From positions 1 through 64,000 of the forward strand of contig CBDCTW010000008.1 of NCBI GenBank assembly GCA_965222425.1: DNA of 64,000 nucleotides. The letters are read 5' to 3'. The position numbers were made by a program, and so were the translations under genes. Below are positions 35,063 to 44,657 of this stretch, one piece after another (position 1 is the first letter of the stretch; each line of letters opens with the position of its first letter). The stretch is from CBDCNP01 sp965222425 (GTDB taxonomy: Bacteria; Acidobacteriota; Vicinamibacteria; Marinacidobacterales; DATDRI01). The notes below the pieces were generated by a model that saw only the letters and a list, made by a program, of their open reading frames with translations, was not told the origin of the DNA and did no database searches.

Positions 35063-35560
35063 ATGAAGAAGATTATCTCTACAGTGTTTGTATTATTGAC
35101 ATCCATGAGTATGGCAAACGCCGACCAGTATTTGCAGGCATCCTCAACGATTACCCAGTGCCCCGGCAATGCACCCGTGGTCGTTAAAATGGATGTCACG
35201 GATGCAGCCAATGGCCTTGCCCTAAAAGACAACAAAATCACTGTAAGTGAAGCCGGACCCTATCTGATAGTCGCTGCACCCCAAGTGGGACGCGAAGGTG
35301 GAGGACCCTATGGTTGCTTCGATTTATGGCTACGTGTTAATGGAGATGATGTAGCGAACTCCAACGTACAGCTGTGTCAGGATGCCGACAGCAGGGCGAA
35401 AGACGTCATCATATCGCAGGGAATCGTCCCACTGAAGGCGGGTGATGTTGTAGAAGTCATGATGTCAGCTAATAATTCAGAGGCGAACCTATGCATTGAA
35501 GCTATCCAGCCGGCCGGTGAACCATTGGTGCCTTCGATCATTTTCTCGATGATCAAGTAG
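35063..35560 (+). CDS. Secreted C1q/TNF-like jelly-roll protein (tentative)
   Basis: From the ATG at 35063 (GGAG site 13 bp upstream) a 165-aa protein with a signal peptide (KKIISTVFVLLTSMSMANA). The mature part has the strand pattern of a C1q-like sandwich: ITVSEAGPYLIVAAPQVG, FDLWLRVNGDDVANS, GIVPLKAGDVVEVMMSANN, ending PAGEPLVPSIIFSMIK. Four cysteines are present. Base composition is more AT-rich than the neighbours, suggesting recent acquisition. It lies alone between IS5 and a MITE. The fold assignment is from pattern only. Confidence 0.55.
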   Translation: MKKIISTVFVLLTSMSMANADQYLQASSTITQCPGNAPVVVKMDVTDAANGLALKDNKITVSEAGPYLIVAAPQVGREGGGPYGCFDLWLRVNGDDVANSNVQLCQDADSRAKDVIISQGIVPLKAGDVVEVMMSANNSEANLCIEAIQPAGEPLVPSIIFSMIK

Positions 35561-35725
35561 TAAGATTTGTGTAGAAGTTGAGAAATTCTCCGACGAAGGT
35601 GCCGCTGGGTGTACCAGCGCCAAGCCTCGGGCATCAAGGCCCTCCTCTTGGTCTGATTGGCGATCCTCTTCCGCCGCGCCAGTTGCGACACCCATTTTCG
35701 GGTCGTTACATCGAGGTCGCCAAGC

Positions 35726-35891
35726 GGTGCTTCCGCTGTTTACTGTTGGTAATATGTACGCATCCCTTTACAAAAGAGGCACTTACGCTCCATTTAGCGC
35801 GCGGGGAAGGTCACAAGCGCTATTTTGACTGTAACTTAATGCACTGTAAAGTCTTAGCGTCATCTCACCAACACTTGATGGCGGAAGCACC
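35726..35891. mobile_element. 166-bp MITE, copy 1
   Basis: Ends GGTGCTTCCGC and GCGGAAGCACC. The interior is AT-richer (TGTACGCATCCCTTTACAAA near the left) with no ORF. The second copy at 40317-40482 has exactly the same length. Its right edge joins the truncated island copy directly. Confidence 0.85.
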
Positions 35892-35977
35892 GTCCCGCGC
35901 ACCTGCTCCACAGTGGCTGTGAGCCGATGATTCAGATGAGGCATGACCTGAACCGCGTTGAATCAGCGAAGGTCCTG

Positions 35978-36247
35978 CTACCGGCGGCCATCGATCGTCT
36001 GGCGTTCCAATTCCAGGCGTGCCACCAGGGCGCGTATTTCATCGTCGGTCCTGCCGGCGATCCGCGCGGCGTTAACGGCGGACACTTCGCCAGCCGGCCA
36101 ACCCACGGTGCGAGCACCAAGGCTCACAGGTTTTGGCCAGAGGCCTTGGGCGATACGCAGGTACAACGTAGAGCGCGGATAGCCGGATTCAGCCTGAACT
36201 TGCTTGCGTCGGAAAATTGCCAGCGTTGAGTGAGAGAACTGTGCCAT
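35978..36247 (-). CDS. alpA: AlpA-family phage regulatory protein, copy 2
   Basis: An 89-aa protein almost identical to that at 12259-12528 (one Ala to Thr change in the LGARxVGW wing). It has the same HTH and the same 29-bp upstream palindrome. In this copy the downstream 80-aa, ParB-like and transposase genes are missing because the MITE at 35726-35891 replaces them, so the regulator probably has lost its operon targets. Confidence 0.8.
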   Translation of the reverse strand: MAQFSHSTLAIFRRKQVQAESGYPRSTLYLRIAQGLWPKPVSLGARTVGWPAGEVSAVNAARIAGRTDDEIRALVARLELERQTIDGRR

Positions 36248-36326
36248 GTCTTGCCCCTTGTGGAGCGTTCCCGGCTCATCCGGGAACGACATGGCGATCA
36301 GAACATGGGCGAGGCGTGCGTGGTCG

Positions 36327-36355
36327 CAATTGCGGAAACTTCTTCCGCAATTGCG
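36327..36355. promoter_or_regulatory. 29-bp perfect inverted repeat before alpA (copy 2)
   Basis: Identical to 12607-12635: arms GCAATTGCGGAA and TTCCGCAATTGC with a 5-bp spacer. Complete conservation although the adjacent gene has diverged supports a functional site. Confidence 0.65.
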
Positions 36356-36358
36356 GAA

Positions 36359-37072
36359 CTAGTTGGAGCTCTTACCGGGTCGTTCAAGAGCGTCGGGGAT
36401 GCGTTTCAGGTGGTCTTCGATGGCGCGCGCAGAAACCCTTGCATCAAGCTCAATGGTCCACCGCTCTATGATGCCACCCGCTTTGGACACCTTCGAGATA
36501 TCAAGGTCTGCCTCGCGAGCAAGTGCGGCAATGATGGTTAGGAGCGAGGTCCGTTCACGCTCCCCCAGAGGATTATCGAGAGGGTCGGTCGCGTCGTCCA
36601 GTTCTCTGAGGACCGCATCGAGGACTTGGCGTCGGACCCCGAGCACAGTGCCGACGGGGAGTACTGAACGCTCCCGATCGGACACCCTCTCCAAACTGGA
36701 AGGTAGAGGTAGTTGATAGACCACGCCCTCCTTCCCCGTGACGAATGCCCCTTCACGGGTGTCCTTCTCGACGTAGGGCGGCCCGCACGTCGTCCTGTAC
36801 CACTGTTTCTCTAACTCCAGGCGAAAAGGGCCTTTCAGGAGGAGATCCCACACCCCTTCAATATTCTTCCGGTACTCTGCCAACTCGGCTCCCTCGCAGT
36901 CTTGGATTGCTGCTATGGGTTTCAGGAGCTTCACCGACAGTTGAAGCCTGTCATCCAGGGCCAGTTGGACAATGTCACCCTCTCGAACATCGTGGTCGAT
37001 CGTTGAAGACAGGTAATTCGATGCCTCCCTGAGGGTCAACCAAGTGCGGAGCTTCAAAAGGCCAGAAGTCAT
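36359..37072 (-). CDS. Island hypothetical protein, 237 aa (copy 2)
   Basis: Homologue of the 250-aa protein at 12640-13392. The N-terminal (LLKLRTWLTLREASNYLSSTID) and C-terminal (LGERERTSLLTIIAALAREAD, GIIERWTIELDARVSARAIE) parts are close to copy 1; the middle (residues about 60-150) is substantially different. The sharp change from near-identity to divergence suggests recombination or diversifying selection. It also starts in an ATGA overlap with the gene upstream. Function unknown. Confidence 0.6.
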   Translation of the reverse strand: MTSGLLKLRTWLTLREASNYLSSTIDHDVREGDIVQLALDDRLQLSVKLLKPIAAIQDCEGAELAEYRKNIEGVWDLLLKGPFRLELEKQWYRTTCGPPYVEKDTREGAFVTGKEGVVYQLPLPSSLERVSDRERSVLPVGTVLGVRRQVLDAVLRELDDATDPLDNPLGERERTSLLTIIAALAREADLDISKVSKAGGIIERWTIELDARVSARAIEDHLKRIPDALERPGKSSN

Positions 37073-37376
37073 GTCTGGACCGTCACAATACCAGCCGGTA
37101 TCGAGGTGGCAAATCTGTACCACGACTCCATCAAGTCTCGACGACGGTCAAACGAGTCCGTGCGGCGATACGCCGCCTCGGTCTTGTCACGTACGTCGGT
37201 CGGGTCCTGAGAGCACTCCAGGCCCATGATGGCCGCCTCGCTGAATCGCCGGCTAGGTTCATTAAGGTCGCCGCCTCCGGACTGGGCAAGCCTGGAAATC
37301 TGGTCGCCGACGAAATCGTCGGTGCGGTTACCCGCGCAAGCGCTGTGCTCCAGGAAGAACAACTGGAGGGCCCTCT
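37069..37376 (-). pseudogene. Island hypothetical gene, copy 2, split by IS21
   Basis: The 3' part of the gene corresponding to 13389-13905 in copy 1 (LQLFFLEHSACAGNRTDDFVGDQ to PAGIVTVQT), shorter than copy 1 by the GNVRVDS segment. It is cut at 37376 by IS21. The 5' part resumes at 39946-40050 (TVKCATIILRDEFESLCER) after the 5-bp target duplication CCTCT. Confidence 0.7.
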
Positions 37377-37478
37377 TGTGTTCGCTAGTCTGAATTGGCC
37401 CATTTCGCTCATTTGATTTGGCCCACCCCATCGAGACCGATACCCTGAGCCGGGGAAGAACCCGGAGAGGAGGGTCGG

Positions 37479-39020
37479 TTGAAAAGGGGTGCGAAAGTGC
37501 GATTGTTCGAGCAGATCCGTGGCGAGTACGAGCACGGAGTAGGAACGATAAAGGGAGTGGCGAAGGAGTTCGGAGTACACCGTCGGATGGTGCGTCAGGC
37601 GCTGGAGAGCGCGGTACCGCCGGAGCGTAAGGTCGCGGAGCGTGCGAGTCCGAAGCTTGAGGAAGTACGCGAGTTCATCGACGCGGTCCTGAAGGAGGAC
37701 AAGCGAGCGCCTCGGAAGCAACGCCATACGGCTCGTCGTATCTGGTCCCGGTTGCGCGCCGAGCATCCGGAGCATGAGATTGGCGAATCAACGGTACGTC
37801 GCTACGTCGCTCGTCGGAAGAGCGAGCTCGGCCTGAAGGACACAGAGATTTTTGTTCCGCAGAGCTACGCGTGGGGCGATGAAGGGCAAGTGGACTGGTA
37901 CGAGGCGTACGCGCGGATCGGAGGTGAGCTCGAGAAGGTCCACACGCTCGTAGTCCGAAGCATGGCGGGAGGAGGCGCGTTGCATCGCGGCTATCCGCGT
38001 CCGACGCAACAAGCATTTTTCGAAGCGCAGGAGCATGCGTTCGAGTTCTTTGGTGGCGTGTTCCGCCGCATGCGCTACGACAACCTGTCACTCGCGGTCA
38101 CTAAGATTCTGCGTGGTTATCAACGAGAGCAGACGGAGCGATTCGTGGCGTTTCGCTCCCATTGGGGATTCGACTCGGAGTTTTGTAATCCGAGTCGAGG
38201 CAACGAGAAGGGCGGGGTGGAAAGCGAAGTCGGCTACTTCCGGCGCAACTATCTGACGCCGGTACCGGAGTTTTCGAACTGGGATGAGCTGAACGAGTAT
38301 CTGCTCTCGTGCTGTCTCAAGGATGCGACGCGCCACATTAGCGGCAAGGAGCATGCTGTCGGAACAGCGATGGAGCTTGAACGGGAGCATCTGTTGCCAT
38401 TGACCGTCGAGGGGTTCGATATCGAGGAGCGACGATTTGCAAAGGTGAACAAGAAAGGCTGCGTTCGAGTCGGCACGAACTGGTACTCGACTCCGTTGAA
38501 ACGGGACCGGCGAGTTGTGGCCAAGCTACTGCCGTTGGAAGTTGAGATCTGGCACGAGGGCCACGTCGTGGCACGCCACGAGCGCTGCTACGGCCGCAGC
38601 CAGTCGATTTATGAACTCGAGCACTACTTGGATGTTCTGGTCAGGAAGCCTGGAGCGTTGGCCGGCTCGACGCCGCTCGCTCAATGGCGGGAGAAAGGTC
38701 GGTGGCCCACGAGCTACGACGAGTTGTGGTCCAAGCTGAATCGACGTCACGGGAAGCTCGAAGGAACCCGCCAGATGGTCGAGCTCGTGCAGCTCGGCCG
38801 CGAGCACGGCTACGACAAGCTGCGTGAGGCGGTGAGTCAAGCGCTCGAACTCGGCTGTACGGATGCTGAGGCGATCCGTCACCTCGTCGAATCATCAGTT
38901 CTTCGACGTGAGCAGGCGCAGGCTCTTGGCGATGTGGAGCTCGGAGAGCTCACGAAGTACGAACGTTCCTTGCCAGGTGTTGGCCATTACAACGCGCTGA
39001 TCGGCGAGGTGAACTCGTGA
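37479..39020 (+). CDS. istA: IS21 transposase IstA
   Basis: A 513-aa transposase: N-terminal HTH (IKGVAKEFGVHRRMVRQALE), a helical linker, and the rve catalytic core with DEGQVDWYEAYARI (Asp), RRMRYDNLSLAV (Asp) and NEKGGVESEVGYFRRNYL (Glu). The C-terminal region binds IstB. Its TGA overlaps the istB ATG (ATGA-type overlap at 39017-39020), giving coupled translation. The protein is identical to copy 2 apart from a silent difference, indicating recent transposition. Confidence 0.92.
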   Translation: MKRGAKVRLFEQIRGEYEHGVGTIKGVAKEFGVHRRMVRQALESAVPPERKVAERASPKLEEVREFIDAVLKEDKRAPRKQRHTARRIWSRLRAEHPEHEIGESTVRRYVARRKSELGLKDTEIFVPQSYAWGDEGQVDWYEAYARIGGELEKVHTLVVRSMAGGGALHRGYPRPTQQAFFEAQEHAFEFFGGVFRRMRYDNLSLAVTKILRGYQREQTERFVAFRSHWGFDSEFCNPSRGNEKGGVESEVGYFRRNYLTPVPEFSNWDELNEYLLSCCLKDATRHISGKEHAVGTAMELEREHLLPLTVEGFDIEERRFAKVNKKGCVRVGTNWYSTPLKRDRRVVAKLLPLEVEIWHEGHVVARHERCYGRSQSIYELEHYLDVLVRKPGALAGSTPLAQWREKGRWPTSYDELWSKLNRRHGKLEGTRQMVELVQLGREHGYDKLREAVSQALELGCTDAEAIRHLVESSVLRREQAQALGDVELGELTKYERSLPGVGHYNALIGEVNS

Positions 39021-39790
39021 ACGCGAAGAGCATCGAGCTCCAGAGCATCCGTCAGCATTGCAAGACGCTTCGCATGCCGAGCGTGGCAACGCAGTTCCAG
39101 AAGATTGCCGAACAAGCGCAGCGCGACGAGCACAGCTATGTCCGCTACCTCGACGTGCTGCTCAGCGCCGAAGTCGAGGAGCGTGAACACCGCGCGGTTC
39201 AAAGACGACTGAAGGAAGCACAACTACCGAGAGCGAAGACGCTCGAGGAGTTCGACTTCTCGCAATCGCCGAAGGTCTCCGCCCGTCGGATACGAGAACT
39301 GGCCGAAGGCGACTACATCGACCATGCACGGCCGGTTCTGTTTCTCGGCGATGCCGGCACAGGCAAGACTCATCTGGCCACGGCATTGTGTGTAGCGGCG
39401 TGCCAGCAACGTCGCCGCGTTCGCTTCACGACGGCCTCGAGACTCGTCAACGAACTCGTTGAAGCTAGGGAGGAGCACGAACTCTCGCGAGTGATCCGTC
39501 GCTACGCCCGCTACGAGTTGTTGTGCATCGACGAGCTCGGCTACGTCCCACTCGCCGATGTCGGCGCCGAGCTTCTGTTCCAAGTGGTTTCGGAACGATG
39601 CGAAAGGGCGGCGCTCGTGATCACCACCAACCTGCCCTTCTCGGAGTGGACCCAGGTGTTCACGAACGTCCGCCTGTGCAAGGCACTGCTCGACCGAGTC
39701 ACGGACCAGGCGCACATACTCGAAACCGGCACCGAATCCTATCGGTTCCGGCGCACCCTGAAGAGCGAGAAAAAGACCATAAAGGCATGA
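39017..39790 (+). CDS. istB: IS21 helper ATPase IstB
   Basis: A 257-aa DnaA/DnaC-like AAA+ ATPase: Walker A in LFLGDAGTGKTHLATAL, Walker B in ELLCIDELGYVPL, sensor region LVITTNLPFSEW. It multimerises on target DNA and recruits IstA. Identical to the product of copy 2. Confidence 0.92.
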   Translation: MNAKSIELQSIRQHCKTLRMPSVATQFQKIAEQAQRDEHSYVRYLDVLLSAEVEEREHRAVQRRLKEAQLPRAKTLEEFDFSQSPKVSARRIRELAEGDYIDHARPVLFLGDAGTGKTHLATALCVAACQQRRRVRFTTASRLVNELVEAREEHELSRVIRRYARYELLCIDELGYVPLADVGAELLFQVVSERCERAALVITTNLPFSEWTQVFTNVRLCKALLDRVTDQAHILETGTESYRFRRTLKSEKKTIKA

Positions 39791-40049
39791 GTTCGTTGGG
39801 TTTCACTAGCCGCGGCCTGCACTTCGTTCCGGCCGCGGAATAAGGAAAGGGGCTTTCTTACAGCTCGTCTTTATTAATCAATAACTTAGGGTGGGCCAAA
39901 TTAGATGAGCAAAGTGGGCCAGACCGAGTGGACAAACACACCTCTCGCAAAGGCTCTCGAATTCGTCCCGGAGGATGATGGTGGCGCACTTGACAGTAGC
40001 GGTGTGGCGGCTCGGGCTCCCGAGCTGTTTGACGATGGAGGGCTTGTTA

Positions 40050-40316
40050 CCTCCGGTTAGAATGGGGTTATAAACGTGGGAATTTATCATAAATGTTATC
40101 AATAACCTTTTTATTATTAGTCATTTACAGCATTTTAATGGCGGATGGTGCAGTTCGGAGCTATCCGGTCTCCGCAAAAGGTGGTCCAGCTTTTGGCGGA
40201 AATCCTCAGAAAGAAGATGATCGATCGCGGAGGTGTCACGAGTAGCACGTGACGGGTTCTATTCGGGCGTGTCAGGGAGTTGGGACGGGGTCGCGTTCAA
40301 CGGCCGCGTGATAGAC
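40050..40316. other. AT-rich island terminus and spacer (copy 2)
   Basis: 40050-40145 corresponds to the AT-rich end of island copy 1 and finishes with ATTTTAATGGCGGA, the bases that in copy 1 begin the tRNA-Ser 3' end. After this the sequences part ways: no tRNA follows here. 40146-40316 holds no recognised gene. Confidence 0.5.
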
Positions 40317-40482
40317 GGTGCTTGCGCTGTTTACTGTTGGTGATGTGCACGCATCCCTTTGCAAAAGAGGCGTTTACGCTCCATTTAATGCGCAGCGAAG
40401 GTCACGAGCGCGATTTTGGCTGTAATTAAATGCACCGTAATCTCTTAGCATCATCTCACCAACACTTAATGGCGGAAGCACC
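40317..40482. mobile_element. 166-bp MITE, copy 2
   Basis: Left end GGTGCTTGCGC has one mismatch to GGTGCTTCCGC; right end GCGGAAGCACC is perfect. The interior matches copy 1 with scattered substitutions. Its right edge is fused to an internal position of the IS-A left end. Confidence 0.85.
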
Positions 40483-41421
40483 CGTAGGCTTTACAATCGT
40501 CTGGCCCGAGGGTGTTATCTTCAGCTCCATGATGACGTACCACGTGCAATTCCTACTGCTCGTTCTAGCTGGCTGGGTCAACCGCCAGCAGCAGGATGTG
40601 ATCGGCTACCTGCAAGAGGAGAACCGTGTGCTCCGAGCCGGGCTTCGGGGCAAGCGTCTCAGGCTCTCGGACGACGACCGGCGCAGGCTCGCCGTCAAGG
40701 CCCAGGCTTTGGGCCGCGAGGCGCTGGCCCAGATTGCGTCCGTTGCCACACCCGCTACGCTTCTGCGTTGGTACCGCTGCCTCATCGCAGCCAAGTACGA
40801 TGGCAGCAAGAACCGGAGCCCAGGCCGACCTCCGACGGCGAAGGACATCCGTGAGCTCATTGTGCGCGTGGCGCAGGAGAACCCGACGTGGGGATATACG
40901 CGCCTGCGAGGCGCACTCAAGAACCTAGGACATGAACTCGGACGCAACACTATCAAGAGGATCCTCGCCGACCACGGTATCGCGCCTGCCCCGGAGCGGG
41001 GCAAGAGCATGTCGTGGAGCACCTTCATCAAGGCTCATTGGGGCGCCATCGCTGCGACAGACCTGTTCACCGTCGAGGTTGTGAACCCGTTCGGGCTCGT
41101 CCGCTACCATGTCCTGTTTGTCATCGATATCGCCACTCGCTGCGTGTGCATCGGTGGGATAACGTCGGACCCCAACGGGGAGTGGATGAAGCAGGTGGCA
41201 AGAAACCTCACTGACATGTGGGATGGTTTCCTCGGGGATGTCCCGGCCGCTGTTGAATTTGGTCGGGTAGCGGCGGCACCTGTGAATACTCTTAGGCAGC
41301 AAACTCATCGCTGTCAAGAGATTTCTGTTTGCTTCTAAGCGCGTGAACGAGAGCGCCCATATGGCGATAGCTGAACCGCCCCGGGTTTCCCGGAGACTCC
41401 AACTCTTGAGAGGATGGAGTC

Positions 41422-41742
41422 ATGACAAGACGAAGCAGGTATTCACCGGAGGTAAAAGAGCGCGCAGTGCGGATGGTTTTCGACCAGCAGGCTCAGCACG
41501 AATCTCAGTGGTCAGCGATCTCATCGATTGCGTCGAAGATTGACTGTACGCGGGAAACGCTACGCACGTGGGTGCGTCGAGTAGAGTGTGATGCTGGGAA
41601 ACGAGCGGGACTGACGACGGACGAGCGTCAGCGGCTGAAGGAGCTTGAGCGAGAGAACCGTGAGCTAAAGCGGGCGAACGAGATCCTTCGCAAGGCGTCG
41701 GCGTTTTTCGCCCAGGCGGAGCTCGACCGCCGACCGAGGTGA
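41422..41742 (+). CDS. IS3-family OrfA (DNA-binding)
   Basis: A 106-aa protein with a helix-turn-helix (SPEVKERAVRMVFDQQ, SIASKIDCTRETLRTWVRR) and a leucine-zipper-like C-terminus (RLKELERENRELKRANEILRKASAFF), as standard for IS3 OrfA. Its stop overlaps the orfB start region. No slippery A-run is evident at the junction, so coupling by GTGA overlap is possible as well as -1 frameshifting. Confidence 0.9.
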   Translation: MTRRSRYSPEVKERAVRMVFDQQAQHESQWSAISSIASKIDCTRETLRTWVRRVECDAGKRAGLTTDERQRLKELERENRELKRANEILRKASAFFAQAELDRRPR

Positions 41743-42656
41743 ATGTGTTGTTCGTGGACGCGAACCGTGAGAGTTACGGGGTCGAGCCGATCTGCCGGAT
41801 GCTTCCGATCGCCCCGTCGACCTATTACGAGCAGAAAGCGCGAGAGAAGGACCCAAGCCGCCTGCCAGCGAGAGCGAAGCGCGACGTCCAACTCCGCGGC
41901 GAGATTCGTCGTGTACGGCAAGAGAACTTTGACGTGTATGGCGTGCGCAAGGTCTGGCGTCAGCTGTGCCGTGAGGGCCGCGACGTGGCTCGATGCACGG
42001 TGGCCCGTCTGATGCGTGAAATGGGCCTCCAGGGGGCGGTCCGTGGACGTCGATTCAAGACGACGAAGCCGGATTCGAGCGGCGCTCGCCCGATGGACCT
42101 CGTGGAGCGCGACTTCAACGCCACAGGCCCGAACGAGCTCTGGGTTTCGGACCTGACCTACATCGCCACGTGGCGCGGCTTCGTGTACGTCGCCTTCGTC
42201 ATCGACGTCTTCGCTCGACTCATCGTCGGTTGGCGAGCGACGACATCGTTGACTGCCGGCATCGCTCTCGATGCGTTGGAGCAGGCGCTGCACGAGCGCC
42301 GACTAGACCCAGAAGATCCATTGGTGCATCACAGCGACCGCGGCGTGCAGTACGTCTCGATCCGTTACACCGAGCGGCTCGCCGAGGCGGGCATTGAGCC
42401 GTCCGTCGGCAGCCGAGGCGACTTTTACGATAACGCTTTGGCTGAATCCATCATCGGCCTCTACAAGACCGAGGTGATCCGTCGACGTGGGCCCTGGCGT
42501 GGTCCTGAGGACGTCGAGTTCGCCACCCTCGAGTGGGTCCATTGGTACAACACGCAACGACTCTTGGAGCCGATCGGAAATGTCGCCCCCGTCGAGTACG
42601 AGATGAACTACTATCGGTCGCAGGAAGGCTCGCTAGAGATGGCGAGACTCAACTAA
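41739..42656 (+). CDS. IS3-family OrfB transposase
   Basis: A 305-aa rve-type transposase: RDFNATGPNELWVSDLTYIATWRG (Asp), LVHHSDRGVQYVSI (Asp) and GDFYDNALAESIIGLYKTEVI (Glu, 35 residues on), ending in the WVHWYNTQRLLEPIGNVAPVEYE box. The frame is intact. The ORF opens with GTG at 41739; the product may also be made as an OrfAB fusion. Confidence 0.9.
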   Translation: MNVLFVDANRESYGVEPICRMLPIAPSTYYEQKAREKDPSRLPARAKRDVQLRGEIRRVRQENFDVYGVRKVWRQLCREGRDVARCTVARLMREMGLQGAVRGRRFKTTKPDSSGARPMDLVERDFNATGPNELWVSDLTYIATWRGFVYVAFVIDVFARLIVGWRATTSLTAGIALDALEQALHERRLDPEDPLVHHSDRGVQYVSIRYTERLAEAGIEPSVGSRGDFYDNALAESIIGLYKTEVIRRRGPWRGPEDVEFATLEWVHWYNTQRLLEPIGNVAPVEYEMNYYRSQEGSLEMARLN

Positions 42657-44657
42657 AACAGTCTCCGGAAAATCCGGGGCGGTTCAAGCCTTTGATACGC
42701 CGGAACTTTTTCTGCGCGGTGACGACGCCAAGAGCGGTCCATCGGCGAACCATGGAAGGACTCTTCCAACGCTTGACGTTTCTCGATACTCTGCGAATGG
42801 TTCCGTTGAGATTCTCAATGGCGTTCGTCGTGGCAAGAGACTGGCGAAGTAAGGCGGGCGGCGCGAGCTTCACGACCGTGAGTGTTTCTTCCATCCCTTC
42901 ACGAAGGCTTCCGGCAGCTTCGTCGTAGCCGTTTCGCTCGAGCCACGACACCAATGCCTGAAGTCGCTTGCGCGCCTTGTCGGCACTCTTGCACTTGTAG
43001 GCTTCCCTCATCGTCTGGAGCACGTAGGCGTGACGAGACTTGGGAAGGTACGAGCGAAGATTTCGGAGTTTATGGATCTGGCACCTTTGGATGACCGCGA
43101 GGTCCCCCAAAACGTCGACGAGTGCCTTGCGGATGCCTTTGCCTCCGTCCACTACGCAGAGAATCGACTCATCGACGCGCAAGCCTCGCTCGAGAAGGTC
43201 CTGCAACATCGCGGTGCACACCCGAGAGTTCTCCGTCGAGCCCAGCCATATACCCAGGGGCACCTTCGTTCCATCTATTGTGATACCTAGAGTTACGACG
43301 ACGGTCTGTCCGGCCACCTCAAGGCCATCCAGCATCAGTGCCGCAAGCTCGAACTCCTCTAGCCGCCGAGACAGGTATTCCTCGAGCTTCTTAGTCGTCT
43401 GGCTCACGAGGTGACGGCTGGCGGCACCCTTACTCGTGCCACGAAACTTCAACTTGGCCGCGGGTTTGTCCAGACTCGATTCGTAATTTCGGGTCGATAC
43501 CCCCACCAAGATCTGATTCAACACTCGCTCTGGAAGCGGGTCTTCTTCGCGGAAGGCTTCGAAGTGTGGAAGCGACGCCTCCGCGCCCGACTTCGAGCGA
43601 ACTCGAGGTCGCGACACTTGGATGCGACGACCACCGAAGCTCAGCTCTCCGTTCGTGCTCCCCCAGTGGTTATGAGTTCGCTCCTTCTCGTGCTTGCCCT
43701 TGAGCCCCGCGATCTCCTCGGCGTCCTCTCTGAGCAGTAGGTGCAGAGCTGTCAGTCCTTGCTCGTACACCCATTCCGTCAGATCCGCCTTCGTGGCCGC
43801 GATCCCAGCTATCATCGGTAGCAGTATCTGACCGACTTGGCCAACTACCTTGCCCGTAGGCGAGTGCGTTTGCTTTCTTACTGGCTTCTTTGATTTCCTA
43901 GGCATTGGTGGCTCCTTGTCCCCCTCTGGAGACGGTTTATTGGCAGACCTGTTCTTAGGCCGGCCAAGGAGCCGCCGCTACCCCAAATTCAACATCCGGC
44001 GGGACATCCCCGTTTCCTCCTTGGCAAGCGATACCTCATCCACGACCGGGACCCGCTATTCACCGAGGCGGTACGTGGGCTCTTGAGAGATTCAGGCGTG
44101 AAGCCCCTGCGCCTTCCCGCCAATAGTCCGAATCTGAACGCATACGCGGAAAGATTCGTTCTCTCCATACGTCGAGAGTGTCTCGAGCGCTTCGTACCTC
44201 TCAGTGAGCGACACCTGCGCACAGCGGTAACCGAATACGTAGTGCACTATCACACAAAACGGAACCACCAAGGTCTCGGCAACGAGCTCCTCACACCTCT
44301 GCCGGCAAGCGCGAATGACACTGGCCCCATCGTGTCGCGAGAGCGACTTGGGGGCATTCTCAACTACTACTGCCGTGCCGCGTAGATGGTCGCCGGCGAC
44401 GGTAGCCCCTCGGCGGGCTCGACCGGCGTAGCGTGGAAACAGCTTCAGGAACACGCTTCGATATTCGCTCTCGACTAGGTGGTCATCTGCATGGTGACGA
44501 CCCGCCCGCCCAAGACGATTGTAAAGCCCACGGCCCTTGGCCCGGTCGCAAACACAGACACTAAGTTGCTGATTTATGGCCTATTTCAAAAGGGCCGAGT
44601 TTTGGCACAGGACGGGGTTAAGGACGAACGAACCTTTGAAGGCTGGAGGAAATTGAA

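Larger units (their letters stand above)
37377..39940 (+). mobile_element. IS21-family element, copy 1
   Basis: 2564 bp, from TGTGTTCGCTAGTCTG to GTGGACAAACACA, flanked by the direct repeat CCTCT (37372-37376 and 39941-39945). It contains istA and istB. Copy 2 at 61124-63687 has the same length and almost the same sequence. Confidence 0.93.
41372..42686 (+). mobile_element. Complete IS3-family element
   Basis: 1315 bp, tips TGAACCGCCCCGGGTTTCC and GGAAAATCCGGGGCGGTTCA, flanked by the 3-bp repeat AGC (41369-41371 and 42687-42689). It carries overlapping orfA and orfB. It is the youngest layer of the nested IS complex. Confidence 0.93.
41292..43905 (-). pseudogene. IS256-family transposase split by IS3
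   Basis: N-terminal and catalytic parts run from 43905 to 42690; the last 26 or so codons lie at 41292-41371 beyond the IS3. Joined, the product is 431 aa ending LDSDEFAA. The catalytic motifs match copy 1, with CVVDGGKG here against CVVDGVKG there. The interrupted ORF would end in about 10 foreign residues. Confidence 0.88.
41234..44011 (-). mobile_element. IS256-family element, copy 2, interrupted by IS3
   Basis: Tips GGGGATGTCCCGGCCGCTGT and (opposite side) CCGGCGGGACATCCCC, flanked by the 8-bp direct repeat GTTTCCTC at 41226-41233 and 44012-44019. Subtracting the inserted IS3 (1315 bp) and its 3-bp duplication leaves about 1460 bp, a normal IS256 size. Confidence 0.93.
40529..44385 (+). 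pseudogene. IS-A rve-type transposase split by IS256
   Basis: Joining 40529-41233 to 44020-44385 restores a transposase of about 356 aa. It has a short N-terminal coiled region (NRQQQDVIGYLQEENRVLRAGL), the GYTRLRGALKNLG helical domain, and the catalytic ATDLFTVEV, LIHDRDPLF and NAYAERFV motifs. This gives the only view of the N-terminus in the window. The reading frame is otherwise open, so the element was probably functional until the IS256 insertion. Confidence 0.85.
40483..44617 (+). mobile_element. IS-A (rve-type IS), copy 2, interrupted by IS256
   Basis: The left tip is lost at the MITE boundary; sequence from GTAGGCTTTACAATCGTCTG matches the IS-A left end at 5655 on. The transposase is split at 41233 by the IS256 element and continues at 44020 after the duplicated GTTTCCTC. 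The right end is complete to the GGCACAGGAC tip near 44617. Without the insert the remnant is about 1.35 kb. Confidence 0.88.
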
